From Dermacentor variabilis (taxonomy: Eukaryota; Arthropoda; Arachnida; Ixodida; Ixodidae), in assembly GCF_050947875.1 (NCBI RefSeq), contig NC_134568.1, positions 258,427,115 to 258,491,114 on the forward strand: 64,000 nt of DNA, written 5' to 3'. Position numbers and translations under genes: made by a program. The notes under the pieces are model-generated. The model had not been told where the DNA came from and did not search any database. It was given only the letters and a program-made list of their open reading frames with translations. This document shows, piece by piece, positions 34,299 to 45,439 of the stretch; positions within the stretch are counted from its first letter, which is position 1; each line of letters begins with the position of its first letter.

Positions 34299-35652
34299 AC
34301 CACGCGCCTGATCCACGGCTCTCCGCTCCTCTGTCTCCGCGTCGCGTGGCTGTAAGGCTCTCCGCCGTGTCTCTCGCTTCCCCGTTTGCGGGGCCCGTTC
34401 CTCAGTGGCATTTGACGCCTGTGGCAGTGCTTGCGCCTGGCTGTCTTTCTCCCGCCTCCACTCTTGCCCTATGCCTCCCCTTACTTGGCGCAGTGCCGTT
34501 GTGGTGACTCCGAAGACCGTTATAGCGTTTCGTCCCCTTACTTCTACTTTCCACCAACCTTGTGCGGCCACATTGAGGCCTGTCTGTGAGTGAATGAGTG
34601 TGTGACCTCTACTCAACACCCTGTTCTCCACCCGTTTCCTCATCCCACCTCAGAAGAAACATTAACTGATAATTGCTAATCTTCCGCCCTCTCCACGGCG
34701 GTGACCCACTATAATATGGCGCGATGGCGCATCGCCGGAGCGCCGGCTCGATAGCAGCGGATCGCGGTGTGTGCTGCCCAATCCGAAACGCAAAACCGCC
34801 TACGTTCGGCACTGCGTCTTCTGTATGTGGTTGCCTGTTGTTGAAATACGACAGCAGCTGCGCTCAAAGATCGCATTACCAAGAAGCGTATTTCGTCGGC
34901 CAATTTTTTAAACTTCATCACACATACAGTTTGCGCGTCCTATAACGTATTATTAGAGAAAACTGTGCTCGGCTCATTTATAGACCATGTAGTTCTATAG
35001 TGAGAACGCGGATGACATCGCTGACACCGTTCGTAACTGAGCGAGTTTATATGCTGCTGCGCCGATGCACTGTCTCTTGTTTCCCGTTTGACGCAGAGGT
35101 AAACAGTGCTGCTCTGAAATTAAGAAATGTGTCAGCATAACAACACATAGAGAGGCTCACCCATCTACGAAGCGAAGGCGACCGACAGCCTTCGGGAACG
35201 GTGACATAAGTACGAATGTTGGCACATCGCTATGTTGCCGCTTGCCGCTTATTGTGCATGCGCCGTGCGAAGTCGATATCAAATCGCTATAGGCGGTATG
35301 CACCGAGTTCGATCCGCGATGCGGCGACAGCGTCGCCGGTCTTACACGCGCGCCCTTACATTCGAGGGAGCCTTGCTACCGGCAGAGAGACGTCACACTG
35401 CATCAGAGAGCTTCACCGATTAAGACACGTGACTTCGGTAAATCATTCCATGCCGAACGTGCAAAATCGCCACTGGTGCGCCGCCCAGAAAGAAAAATAC
35501 GAAGAAAAGGGAGGCGCGGCTCGTCTCGTAAACGTGACGCGGTCCCTCGGAGAGCGCTGTTATGATCGACCTGTCAAGTGTGAGAAGCGTTCAAGTGGGC
35601 TTCTCCATGTCAACATAATTGCCCTCTTCGCCGAAACAGCGTCGCCGCTTTT
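34299..35652. other. CpG-rich non-coding stretch
   Basis: Several frames open on both strands with no recognisable domains. Nothing identified. Confidence 0.35.
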
Positions 35653-36612
35653 ATTCCCCGAGCTGACACAAAGGGAAGGACGAAGGAAATAAAACCCCAA
35701 GGGCAGGAGGTCGTCGTCGGCAAAACCTACTTCCACAAGCTACCCAAAGAGACAGCGATGACCACCAGACCGCAAGGGCGTCACCCCTTTTATTCCCCGA
35801 GCTGACACAAAGGGAAGGACGAAGGAAAGAATACCCGAAGGGCAGGAGGTCGTCGACGGCAGAACCTACTTCCACAGGCTCCCCAAGGAGACAGCGACGA
35901 CCACCAGACCGCAAGCGCGTCACCCCTTTTATTCCAAGAGCTGAAACAAAGGGAAGGACGAAGGAAAGAATACCCGAAGGGCAGGAGGTCGTCGACGGCA
36001 GAACCTACTTCCACAGGCTCCCCAAGGAGACAGCGACGACCACCAGACCGCAAGGGCGTCACCCCTTTTCTTCCCAGAGCTGAAACAAAGGGAAGGACGA
36101 AGGAAAGAATACCCGAAGAGCAGGAGGTCGTCGACGGCAGAACCTACTTCCACAGGCTCCCCAAGGAGACAGCGACGACCACAACACCGCAAGGGCGTTA
36201 CCCCATTTATTCCCCAAGTTGACACAAAGGGAAGGAAGAAGGAAAGAAAACCCGAAGGGCAGGAGGTCGTCGACGGCAGAACCTACTTCCACAGGCTCCC
36301 CAAGGAGACAGCGACGACCACCAGACCGCAAGGGCGTCACCCCTTTTATTCCCAGAGCTGAAACAAAGGGGAGGACGAAGGAAAGAAAACCCGAAGGGCA
36401 GGAGGTCGTCGACGGCAGAACCTACTTCCACAGGCTCCCCAAGGGGACAGCGACGACCACCGGACCGCAAGGGCGTCACCCCATTTATTCCCCAAGTTGA
36501 CACAAAGGGAAGGAAGGAGGAAAGAAAACCCGAAGGGCAGGAGGTCGTCGACGGCAGACCCTACTTCCACAGGCTCCCCAAGGAGACAGCGACGACTACA
36601 AGACTGCAAGGG
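35653..36612. repeat. 139-bp tandem repeat, about 6.9 copies
   Basis: Unit starts at 35653, 35792, 35931, 36070, 36209, 36348 and 36487, an exact 139-bp spacing throughout. Each unit holds aaagggaaggacgaaggaaa, gggcaggaggtcgtcgacgg and ctacttccacaggctcccca. Copies 4-5 resemble copies 6-7 (the cagagctgaaac type alternating with the caagttgacac type), a 278-bp higher-order period. The overlapping ORFs on the minus strand are a by-product of the repeat. Confidence 0.95.
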
Positions 36613-36700
36613 GTTATATAAGGCCGTCCTGATCAGAAGGCCGTCCTGATCAACTGCTCGAGACTCGGATGAGAGTCACAATAAAGTGAATACAATCTTT
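36613..36700 (+). promoter_or_regulatory. LTR-like TATA and poly(A) signals
   Basis: Directly after the array come ttatataagg (TATA-like), a doubled aaggccgtcctgatca word, and aataaag at about 36681. This spacing is that of an LTR U3-R core, with the 139-bp array then sitting where U3 enhancers would be. No retroviral genes or second LTR are seen, so a solo or fragmentary LTR is only inferred. Confidence 0.35.
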
Positions 36701-36710
36701 TCTACTTTTT

Positions 36711-37259
36711 AAAGCGAAAGCTTTACTGGCCGCGATCTTGCGATTTCGCCGTGGCGGTGCTCCGAGGAGGCACATGACGTCACAACTCACGCCTCGCCGC
36801 GGATATTTCTCTCTCTCTCGCTCACTAGTCGCTACTGCGCATGCGTCACTGGTAGCACCGAGCCACAGGTGTTCCGCCGCTGTGCAGCGCCGTGCCTTTC
36901 CGCAACCGCCGTTTAGTATGACGTCACACCGCGCTTTTCGTCGTTGCACTCGCCTCCGCTCGCTTCGCCAGCTGCGTCGCATGCCTGATAACATGTCGGA
37001 GGATTGAAAAGGAGAGCTCGCGTGCGCCGCAACCACGGTTGAGGCGGCAGTATATGGACGGCGACAATTCTGATGAGCAGGAGGAGGCCTGGAATCGACA
37101 TCGGAACGAGATGAAGAGGAAGCGAATCGCCCAGGAAACAGACTAACGTCGCGCCGAACGACTGGCTAAACGCCGCAACATAGCTAGACAACCAGATTAA
37201 CCTGGACTTGCAATCAATATTAACCAAGGCTAACCATGCTATGCCTTAGCTTTCGCTAC
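36711..37259 (+). mobile_element. 549-bp element with inverted ends and broken STPR-like ORF
   Basis: Left end aaagcgaaagctttactgg and right end ccttagctttcgctac are inverted repeats. Inside, an ATG at about 36992 reads MSED before a stop. In other frames follow EEAWNRHRNEMKRKRIAQET and RRAERLAKRRNIARQPD, arginine-rich helices resembling the 23-residue STPR repeats of FMBP-1-type proteins. Stops and frameshifts make it non-functional. Compare the ORF at 54890-55054. Confidence 0.45.
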
Positions 37260-37393
37260 GTCTATCCTGGCATAGCCGAGCTAAGCCACTGCCAATTTTT
37301 TTTCTCATCATCACGATGCCCGGCTTCGTCGTCTTTCCTGATTCTTGCGGTGAAGACCCACCTCACCCGGTCGAGATCGTATAAGCAGTCTCT

Positions 37394-37395
<2 letters not shown>

Positions 37396-37463
<68 letters not shown>
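37396..37463. repeat. (TA)n microsatellite
   Basis: About 33 TA units, immediately left of the SINE-tail hairpin. Confidence 0.95.
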
Positions 37464-37465
<2 letters not shown>

Positions 37466-37620
37466 GAGAAGAAAGGGGGTTAACCGAGGGGCCCGATATT
37501 ATTATTCATATCATGAGAAGCCAACAAACACTGATACCAAGGACAACATATGTTATGTTATGTTGTCCTTGGTGTCAGTGTTTGTTGGCTTCTCATTATA
37601 TATATATATATATATATAAT
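37464..37620. repeat. hairpin of SINE-tail sequence between two TA tracts
   Basis: gagaagccaacaaacactga ... ggacaacata and its reverse complement form about 35-bp arms around tgttatgt (37513-37594). The flank gggttaaccgaggggccc matches, inverted, the tail of the SINE pair near 14708-14733. A second TA tract (about 37597-37619) closes it. Confidence 0.8.
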
Positions 37621-39614
37621 GACAGTTTAACTGAGAGCGGACGCACAAACTGTGTGGGAAAATGCAAACTCCAGCTTCGACTTTTTTAGTTATTGTGATC
37701 TCTAAATATCTTAAATGTGCGACTTCGGAAAGTGACTGTGAAAGGAGGCTGTACGAAAACAAGTTTCCTTCTGTGGTTATTTTCATGTAAGAAATTATAG
37801 ACTGCAATCGCTAAATATTAATCCAGACGCACTGACACCTTAAACTTGAAAACAGCATTCACTTGCTTAAAAGCACATAAAATGTGGGAGGCAGAGATTC
37901 GTAACAAGAGATGTGACGGTGATGCTTAATCACATTACACACGGCATTCTTCTTTTCTTTTTTTGTATAGATTTTTTACTCCTTGTACATCCTATGCCGT
38001 ATTGATGTGATGCTACCACTACTGTTACTGTTTTCTGCGCGAGATGTACCACATTGTTGTCGCCTGACACCACCATTTCTCTTGACTCTTTTTACCATTA
38101 TGTGCATTCCGTTTGTCCGCGCGCTACGTTCTACTTTTTCGTGATTATTGTTGTTTGCTATTGTTATTATTTATTTATTTTTATTTCTCGCACCATGTTA
38201 CGCTCTACTTTCCCTTTCGATACTTGCCAAAAGCCAACGTTGTTAACCTTTCTGCCACGTTCCCAGCATCCCATCTACGATTGGAAAAATGTGGAATAAA
38301 GCTGAATTAATGAATTCGTAAAATGGAGCTACACCGTTCTTAGGCATACAAGACAATTAAGACCGCTTGAGACTGTTTTTCAGTCAGTAAGAATACTGGA
38401 CGCTGACACTCATGCGCGGAAACTTATAGAAGGATTTATATACTTTACATTCACAGAAGAAATTGTGAATAATTTGGTATTCGGGCACAAAAACATGTGC
38501 GGTATGTTGTCGGGGTGTTCGGAGCCCTATCACCGCAGAGCGCCTGGTACAGGCTCGGCGCTACCACGCTTGGGCACGACCGCCTCTAGGCCTTCTGCTC
38601 AGGCACACACGGGGACCTAAGACTCGTACCACGCGTCATACGCTTGGATTCCAGGTGTGAATTAACTTTTGTCGCCTGAACAATCATGCAGCGCGGAGTC
38701 GGTGGCGTACATTAATCGCCGGATTTACCTCCAACAATGCGGGAGCTATGACGCACATGCAAAACTGACGAACCATCCGCGGCGCTCTGGGACATTACGG
38801 CATTCATCTGTCCACTTGACCAGCGGACCCCTTCAGTACAGCCCGGAGGTGAGCAGGACCAGTGTCGGAACGGTGGCGTGACGTCATTAGCGTCGCAAGA
38901 GTGCCCGCGGACCGATCATGGCGCCCTTGACTCTGGCCTGGCCGCGGGGAATTGTTTCTTCGGGCGCGCTGAACCGCACCGTGCCCAATCCGCCCCAGTG
39001 GCGGCGCGCGCGCCAAATGCGCTTCCGCGTCAGCATGGCGGCCGAGCGCGAACAATGCGTCTTCAGGAGCGCGTCTTGGCCGTGGCATTCGCGATTTTGC
39101 GGGGCCCGCTAACAAAAGGACGCCCCGCGCTGGCTATTCTAATGCATCAGGCTGTCCTTTCATCGGACCCGTGCCACAGTCAATGCCAACGCGCCGCGCA
39201 CGCATGGTCACTGGGATGGCCTCACAACTGGAGCAAGCGACCTCCACGCTCCCGTCGTAACTCGGTCGCACGCGCGCGCTGCTACGCTGTGGCCAGGGAG
39301 GATGGCCGGCGCCGGCCGTGAAGAAGGACCGCGCCGCAGGCGTGGGCTGGGCACGGCGCGTGAAGGCGAGCAGCGGCCGTGGCGAATAGCGGCACGCTAG
39401 GACTTTCCATCAGCGTCGCATCCTTTCACGCTGCCGATTAAACGATGCCCGCCCATTGTCAGTCGGCACGTACGCCGCTACTTTCGCAATCAGTGGAGCA
39501 CAGTTACCAGCAAAAGGTTAGCTCCCGCTTGCTTTTTTTTTTTTTTCACCTAGCTGTCGCAGACCAGGCGCGCCGTCCACAGCTAAACATGGTGAATTCG
39601 AGGTTACACAGCAG
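37621..39614. other. no gene recognised; CpG-rich from about 38.5 kb
   Basis: AT-rich to 38.5 kb, then dense in CpG to about 39.5 kb, where several frames stay open on both strands. No domain, no convincing splice pattern. A promoter-type CpG island cannot be excluded. Confidence 0.3.
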
Positions 39615-39758
39615 ACGATGAGCAAAACGAGAACCAGGTAAAAGCGAGAGCCAACGTTTCGATAAGTGGACTTGTCTTTTTCAAGGCAAGAAATGACAAG
39701 TCCACTTGTCAGAACGTTGGCTCCCGCTTTTACCCTGTTCTCGTTTTGCTCATCGTCT
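39615..39758. repeat. inverted pair of Penelope-tail-like sequence
   Basis: Left arm (atgagcaaaacgagaacc ... gagagccaacgtttcg ... aagtggacttgtc) and right arm (gacaagtccacttgtc ... acgttggctcccgc ... tcgttttgctcatcg) are 62-bp inverted repeats. The same block occurs at 43242-43290 and 46471-46540. The aagtccact hairpin followed by gaaacgttggc recalls the hammerhead-ribozyme region of Penelope-like retroelements. Confidence 0.55.
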
Positions 39759-41364
39759 TGAATTTCTATTTCCCGCCTTCCCCGTCTTTTCCCCAAAGCA
39801 GCCGACAAGTGTCATATAGATTGGGTTCGAGGCACCGATGTTGCACTCAACAGCGCTCGCGCTGTAGATTCTTTCTCACCGTGCTAGTACCCAAACGTGG
39901 CGGCCAACATCAGTGCACCACATCATCAGGCGCACATCGTTTTGCTTTTTGACGGTGACCGTTTTTCGCAGGATTATCACTGCTTACGATTTGCCGCTCG
40001 GCGCAAGGCGCACCTGTCGTTCTGTCATGCTGTCACGTTTCTTCTTTACGCAGCTTCTCGACATGCTAGTACCCTAGATGGCGGCGGCGATGACGTCAAT
40101 TTAAGCCATGTACTTCTTTTATTTTGCATCGTATCTCGTACAATTTAAATATTTCCTGCGCATCCAAAGTTGCAACTTCAGTAAGCTTGAAGGGGGATGG
40201 AGGAGGGGCGTGTAGGCATTAAGAATTGGTGTTCTCTGTCACAAAAAATTGTCCTGTGTGTGTGTGGTGGGGGGGGGGGGGGAGTAGTTCTTCGGGCGCG
40301 GTGTTTAATAACCTTAAAAAGGTGCAGCGGCACGTTAAAAGGCAAAAACAAAATTAATTTTGACATTTCGGCCGGGGTCCGGCCTTCACCACGCGCAAGG
40401 GAGGAAGGCGGAAACGAAGCGCGCGCCGTCTTCCGTCCTTTTCTCCCTGCTCCTGCGGCGGCTGCATATCGCAGCCGCCGCAGGAATATCGCCGCGGCCG
40501 CGCGGGATCTTGAAAGCGATCTGCGATGGGTACAGTCTAGGTGCACCAAGGGCTGATAGCTTCGTGTGCGCTGGGTTCTCGCGCGCTTAGTTCGCGTTGA
40601 AGCGAGAAGCAGCACGAAGGGGAATGCGCTCGTCGCTGCTGCTGCTCTTCATCACGCAAGTGTTTTGACAGCGAGTGTCCGCCGTTTACGAGTGCGATGT
40701 ATTCATGTCTGCCTGTGCGCGCGTGACACCATCGTTGTTAATTTGGTTAGTAAACGAGTGTTTACAGCAGTTTATATGGCAGATGAAACTACTAACCTTT
40801 GTTCATATAGCTGGCTAATAATTTGCTACCGCAATCAGTGATACGCCTTTCAGTCGAAACTACTACATTTTTGCCGAATTCTGCAATGGCGCCCTTTAAA
40901 GCCAATCACAGTGGCGGTAGCAGCCCTGTGGGTCAATCATAGCTGATAACGATGGCGGCATTTGACAGCGTCCAGGACAGCACACCGCGGGTATACCAAA
41001 TTTGGCATGCTTGCTGGTCCTTTGCAAGGAACTTATAGGGAGGCAGACGGAATGACTGCTCACTTTTTGGACCGGGTACAGACGGACCACCAGTGGGCGC
41101 CGTGGCGCAGCTGCAGCCGGCCGCGTAGCGGCAAAGGTCCGTCGGTGAGCCGCACCGAGGGCCACTCGACACTCGTGTCGCGTTGCACAACACTGTGCGG
41201 CTCCCGGCGAGGCTCGTTCTCGTTCAGCACGGTCATCGTCACCGGCCTCTGCGCCGTTCCCTGCGGAAAGAAAAAAAAAAAAGTAAACTCCCGCTTGCCG
41301 CGTATCCACGAGCGTTATAGGACACGGCTATAACAGACCTTTACGGACCCACCATGACACGTGA

Positions 41365-41368
<4 letters not shown>
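39759..41368. other. no gene recognised
   Basis: CpG-rich. Includes a G-run at about 40267-40282 and a perfect short hairpin at about 40450-40484 (tcctgcggcggctgc / gcagccgccgcagga). No coding region supported. Confidence 0.35.

Positions 41369-41451
<83 letters not shown>
41369..41451. repeat. (TA)n microsatellite, 83 bp
   Basis: Uninterrupted TA units. Confidence 0.95.
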
Positions 41452-41453
<2 letters not shown>

Positions 41454-41498
41454 TAGCTCTGCCGCTCCCTACCATGCGGAGCAAGCTCGCAGATTAAG

Positions 41499-41661
41499 TT
41501 GAGCGCTTCTACAACGAAATTACCTGTACAACGAAGGAATAATTCTGTCCCGGTTCTATTGTGGGCTGTGCGCTGCGCGCGACCTTTACAACGAAGTGAC
41601 CTGTATAACGCATGATTTCGGAGGCCCCAAGCAGTTCGTTTTAGAGGCGTTCGACTGTTAT
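41499..41661 (-). mobile_element. pogo/Tigger-like MITE, second copy
   Basis: Reverse complement matches 6400-6580: cagtcgaacgcctctaaaac, gggcctccgaaatcatgcg, gttatacaggtcacttcg and cacaatagaaccgggac. This end is closer to the intact CAGTCGAAC terminus. Confidence 0.6.
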
Positions 41662-42591
41662 ATCTTCTAGGTAAATGATCAAATCCAGGACTTCCACTAC
41701 GATAACCCTCGCATTTGCTACCGTCAGCGATGCTCTGGCGTTGTGGAAACGCTTAAAACGACACTAAAGAACAGTACTAATTCAATTGTAGAGTCACCCA
41801 TGAATTGTGCGCAAATGAGAAAAAGAAAGGGGGGGGGAGGGGGTATGAAAGAAAGCAAAGGCGCACGGCCGCAACTGTGTTTATTGGCAAAACATATTAT
41901 GCATAGCGAATACTCCGACAGGCGTGCACGCATCATCGGACAACACTGAATACCCTTGGCCTCGTCGTGTGTTGACTTTATACGGTCGTGATTAACAAAA
42001 TCTAGCCCCACGGTTACCCTTCTTCTCTGGCGGAAAGAGTAATTCGGGATTTGAGAAAATATCTAGACCCGGTATACTCGTTTTCCTGAAGGATGGAAAT
42101 TCGCCCGAGAAGCCGCTGTCCTCGCAGCACAACCATGCACTCGTACATAACCGGCTTCGGTCTATAGTTTGGGACACATGGCGGGGGCCCGTTTTCCAGT
42201 CTGATCTCGTTTCAAAACTCTACACAGCACAGAAAATAGCGATATCGTCGACGAAAACCAGAAGGCTGACCTCGCCTGTATGTAAATTAGAACAGCTTAT
42301 CAGATTGTATTTAATTACCCTCAGAGAAAAAAAAAGGTTTAATAAAAATTAGAAGAAAAACAGACGGATGGGAACGATAACCGAAATCCTTGTAAAACAC
42401 GATGTAAACCACGTATGCACATCTTCGCTAATAACAGTACCAGCATTCGCGTACTCAAATGTCGACAAAAGCAAATCATATATACAGTACAAGGCCTTTT
42501 CAAAGGTCAACTTTCCACATGGGGACTCCGAGTGGCACTGCATAACAACATTCAAAGTTTGACCGTGCTTTGAATATATCTGTCATATTAT

Positions 42592-42637
42592 CGTCAAACA
42601 TGAGGAATAAAGGTATACCTTTATTCCTCGTGTTTGA
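42592..42637. repeat. near-perfect 23-bp-arm palindrome
   Basis: gtcaaacatgaggaataaag then gta, immediately followed by its reverse complement with one mismatch and no spacer. Confidence 0.85.
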
Positions 42638-42888
42638 CCCTATCAATTCTTTAATTGCTGACTGCAGCCTCTTCGCCAACATTTCTAATTAATATTTTAT
42701 GGTTGACATTTGTCAGGCTGATCGGTATGTATAAAGTAACGCCATAGGTAAATGTTTCATTGCGTCTTCGGTTTTTAGCAATTAAAATCGTTTGGGCTGA
42801 CATGAAAGAACGTGATCGTTGTTTCTGCTCGTAAGCCTCATCTCCTGCAGGAATACCTCATTCAATGCAGGTTAAAAAAAAAAAAAGA

Positions 42889-43110
42889 AAGCTTAGTGGC
42901 TATGGTGTTGGGCTGCTAAACACGAGGTCGCGGGATCAAATCCCGGGCGCGGCGGCCGCATTTCGATGGGGGCGAAATGCGAAAACATCCGTATACTTAG
43001 ATTTAGGCGCACGGTAAAGAACCCCAAGGTGGTCGAAATTTCCGGAGTCCCCCACTACGGCGTGCCTCATAATCAGAAAGTGGTTTTGGCACGTAAAACC
43101 CCATAATTCA
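42889..43110 (+). mobile_element. tRNA-derived SINE with intact Pol III boxes
   Basis: Head cttagtggctatggtgttgg (A box) and gtcgcgggatcaaatccc (B box), then the body: gcatttcgatgggggcgaaa, cttagatttaggcgcacggt, cccactacggcgtgcctcat and acgtaaaaccccataattc. Partial or diverged copies lie at 33228-33410 and 62690-62815, both inverted. The best-preserved SINE of this family in the window. Confidence 0.8.
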
Positions 43111-43241
43111 ATTTTTGTAATCAGCGTTCACGCGACCTGATCTTTTGACCGTTTTCCAGCAATGCTTTATTCAACTTCAACAACGATTAAAAAAAGAGAG
43201 AATTAAAAGAAAATGTGCGTGACAGTACAATCTACAAAAAT

Positions 43242-43290
43242 CGATGAGCAAAACGAGAACAAGGTAAAAGCGAGAGCCAACGTTTCGGCA
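43242..43290 (-). repeat. Penelope-tail-like fragment
   Basis: cgatgagcaaaacgagaaca ... gcgagagccaacgtttcg matches the arms at 39615-39758 and the copy at 46471-46540. Confidence 0.55.
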
Positions 43291-43710
43291 CAGGCACGTA
43301 TCCAGGATTTTTTCTTTTTTTCGCGGGTGGGGGCAACCCAAGTTAACTTTTCTATGCAAATGAGGGGGGGGGTACCTTTACTAGTACAAACGTGATTAAC
43401 GCCAACCATTCGCCATAAAGACGCGTAAACGTGCAAAAGAGAAATGAAATAAGGTGCACCTCACAGGTACGCCTGTGAGATACACCTCTCCTTTACTTGG
43501 CAAACAAGGAACCACATCAAATGGACTCGCGCAGGACAGAAGCCCGGGAAGAACACTGCCAAGAACAAGTAAACAAGCGAAAGTGCAAAATAAAAATTTC
43601 TAGTAGCGTTTTTTGAATTAGCTCTGGAAGAATTATAAGAAATATATATTTGCAGAACAATCACAGTTCTTTTAGATCCCTCGTTTACTGCTCTACCAAG
43701 TTAGGATGAC

Positions 43711-44433
43711 GCTTTAGCTCGGGTGCTCCTATCTAAATACATGTAAAAGGAGAATTCGTTTTTCTCGGCACCCACTGCACCAAATTTGGCGAGGTTTGTT
43801 GCATTAAAAAAAAGAAAGAAACTTAACTCTAGTGACTGTTCGTTTTGAATTTTCGATTTAGGTCGTCAATTTTTTATTAAGTGTCAAAAATAGAAAATTT
43901 TCTGAAAACGTAACTATCAAGTTTACAACTCTGGCAACTCAGCAATCAGAAACGATATCACAATTATGTGAATTGCATTTAATAGTGCATCTAAAGCGGA
44001 CAAAATTTATATGTTACATATGAATTAAAGAAGAACAGTAATATGAAAATACAGCTTTTGTAGAACCCGTGTGCACAACGTAACAAATTCACGTAATATA
44101 TAAAATGACATATTGAATTTGTCCGCTTTCAATGATCTAATGGGTGCCATTTACAGAACCGTCATATCTGTTCTTGGTGCAGAGCTATTAATTTGTAAAC
44201 TTCGTGCTTCTATTTCTTTTCTCAAACTTTCACATTTAAAAAAATCTTTTTAACAAAAATCAGGCCCAAAATCGAAATTCCGCTTCCAACAGTCACTAGA
44301 ATTTTTAACTTTCTCACTGAAATGCAACAAATTTCATGAAAATTGGTCCAGGGGTTACTTCAGAAAAATGTTTTTGCGTTTTACCTGTATTTGAATAGGC
44401 CGCTTCGTAGTTGGGCCCGAGCTAAAGCTTCCT
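43711..44433 (+). mobile_element. MITE with GCTTTAGCTCGGG inverted ends, long copy
   Basis: Left end gctttagctcgggtgctcc ... atacatgtaaaa; right end ttgggcccgagctaaagc then ttcctctt. The interior has ctagtgactgtt and caatttttt blocks shared with 45638-45989. At 723 bp it is twice the length of the other copy. No coding capacity. Confidence 0.7.
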
Positions 44434-45439
44434 CTTACGTGCCGATACCGACTCGTATTGTTTGGGAAGCAACGATGCGTAGAGTCCCGTACAACTGCGT
44501 AGAACGCAGGACGCTGCGGTTCTAGACGTACTGCGCTCACCGCGGAAGGTTAGAAAAACACCCACATAAGCACAGCAGAGAAGTACGTGCACTACATCAG
44601 GCGGCTCGACTGATAACTGCAGAAGCGTCATTCAAAGCACACGCAATTGTTCTCCACTTCTGGCGGCGTTTTTTCTACTTTCTTTTTGAATAAAAAGATG
44701 TTGATCGACAAATATTTTCACAAACAACGGTTAAATTTCCGCTTTCCCTTCCTGTTTGGACGTTGCCTCGGCTCTCTCCCTTAGTAGATCGCTTAATTTC
44801 TCAACCTCTTGCGACTCTTTTTTCCAGTTGCCAATTTTGCACGAAAAGTGCTGTACAATTAGGGAAAAACCAGACGAGGTAACGGGTGACAGTCATGTTG
44901 CTTATGGGTTTAAGGGTTATTGCAGGGTTTGATGATGGATGCTGTTTCGCATTATTTTATTTTCCACCTTATCTAAACCATATCGCGGGTATATGGTTCC
45001 GAGGATCTGCCAGCGTCGCGAAGAGCCGTCACTCGAGGAAATAATGAAGCAAAAGGAAAAGTTAAACGCAAATGGCGTTTTCTTCGACCGGAACTCGTTC
45101 CACGAGCATACAGACCAGCTCACTACGAACCGACACCCTTTCCTGGTCCCTGGATCAGTCTAAACAAAGAAGGTTGAACTAACGAAGCAACAGCGCTGCG
45201 CGTGATCGTTGAATAGATGGTGACAACTGAACGCATCTCGATAGACCCTAATCTCGAGTTAATCGCGCAGCCAACGAATCGATGAGAAGACTGGCCTTCA
45301 CACCCCGAAGGAAATACCGATAACTACCGCCATCCAAAAGGAGGGAAAAAGGCAGCAAAATATTAACGTACCGCCGAATAGCTGTCAAGTCTCAAGATTG
45401 ATTTGGCGGCGCTTTAGGAATGTGTGTGAGGACTGGTCG
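44434..45439. other. no gene recognised
   Basis: A 75-codon plus-strand frame at 44939-45163 ends with a lysine/glutamate-rich run (PSLEEIMKQKEKLNANGVFF) that looks protein-like, but I do not recognise it and it may be retroelement debris. Confidence 0.3.

Noticed and set aside
35651..36609. Series of 87-98-codon minus ORFs with repeated LLGEPVEVGSAVDDLL
   Set aside because: Translation of the 139-bp tandem repeat; 139 is not a multiple of three, so no continuous repeat protein is possible.
36711..37259. Intact DNA-binding protein gene
   Set aside because: Stop four codons after the ATG and frame changes among the arginine-rich pieces; only a relic.
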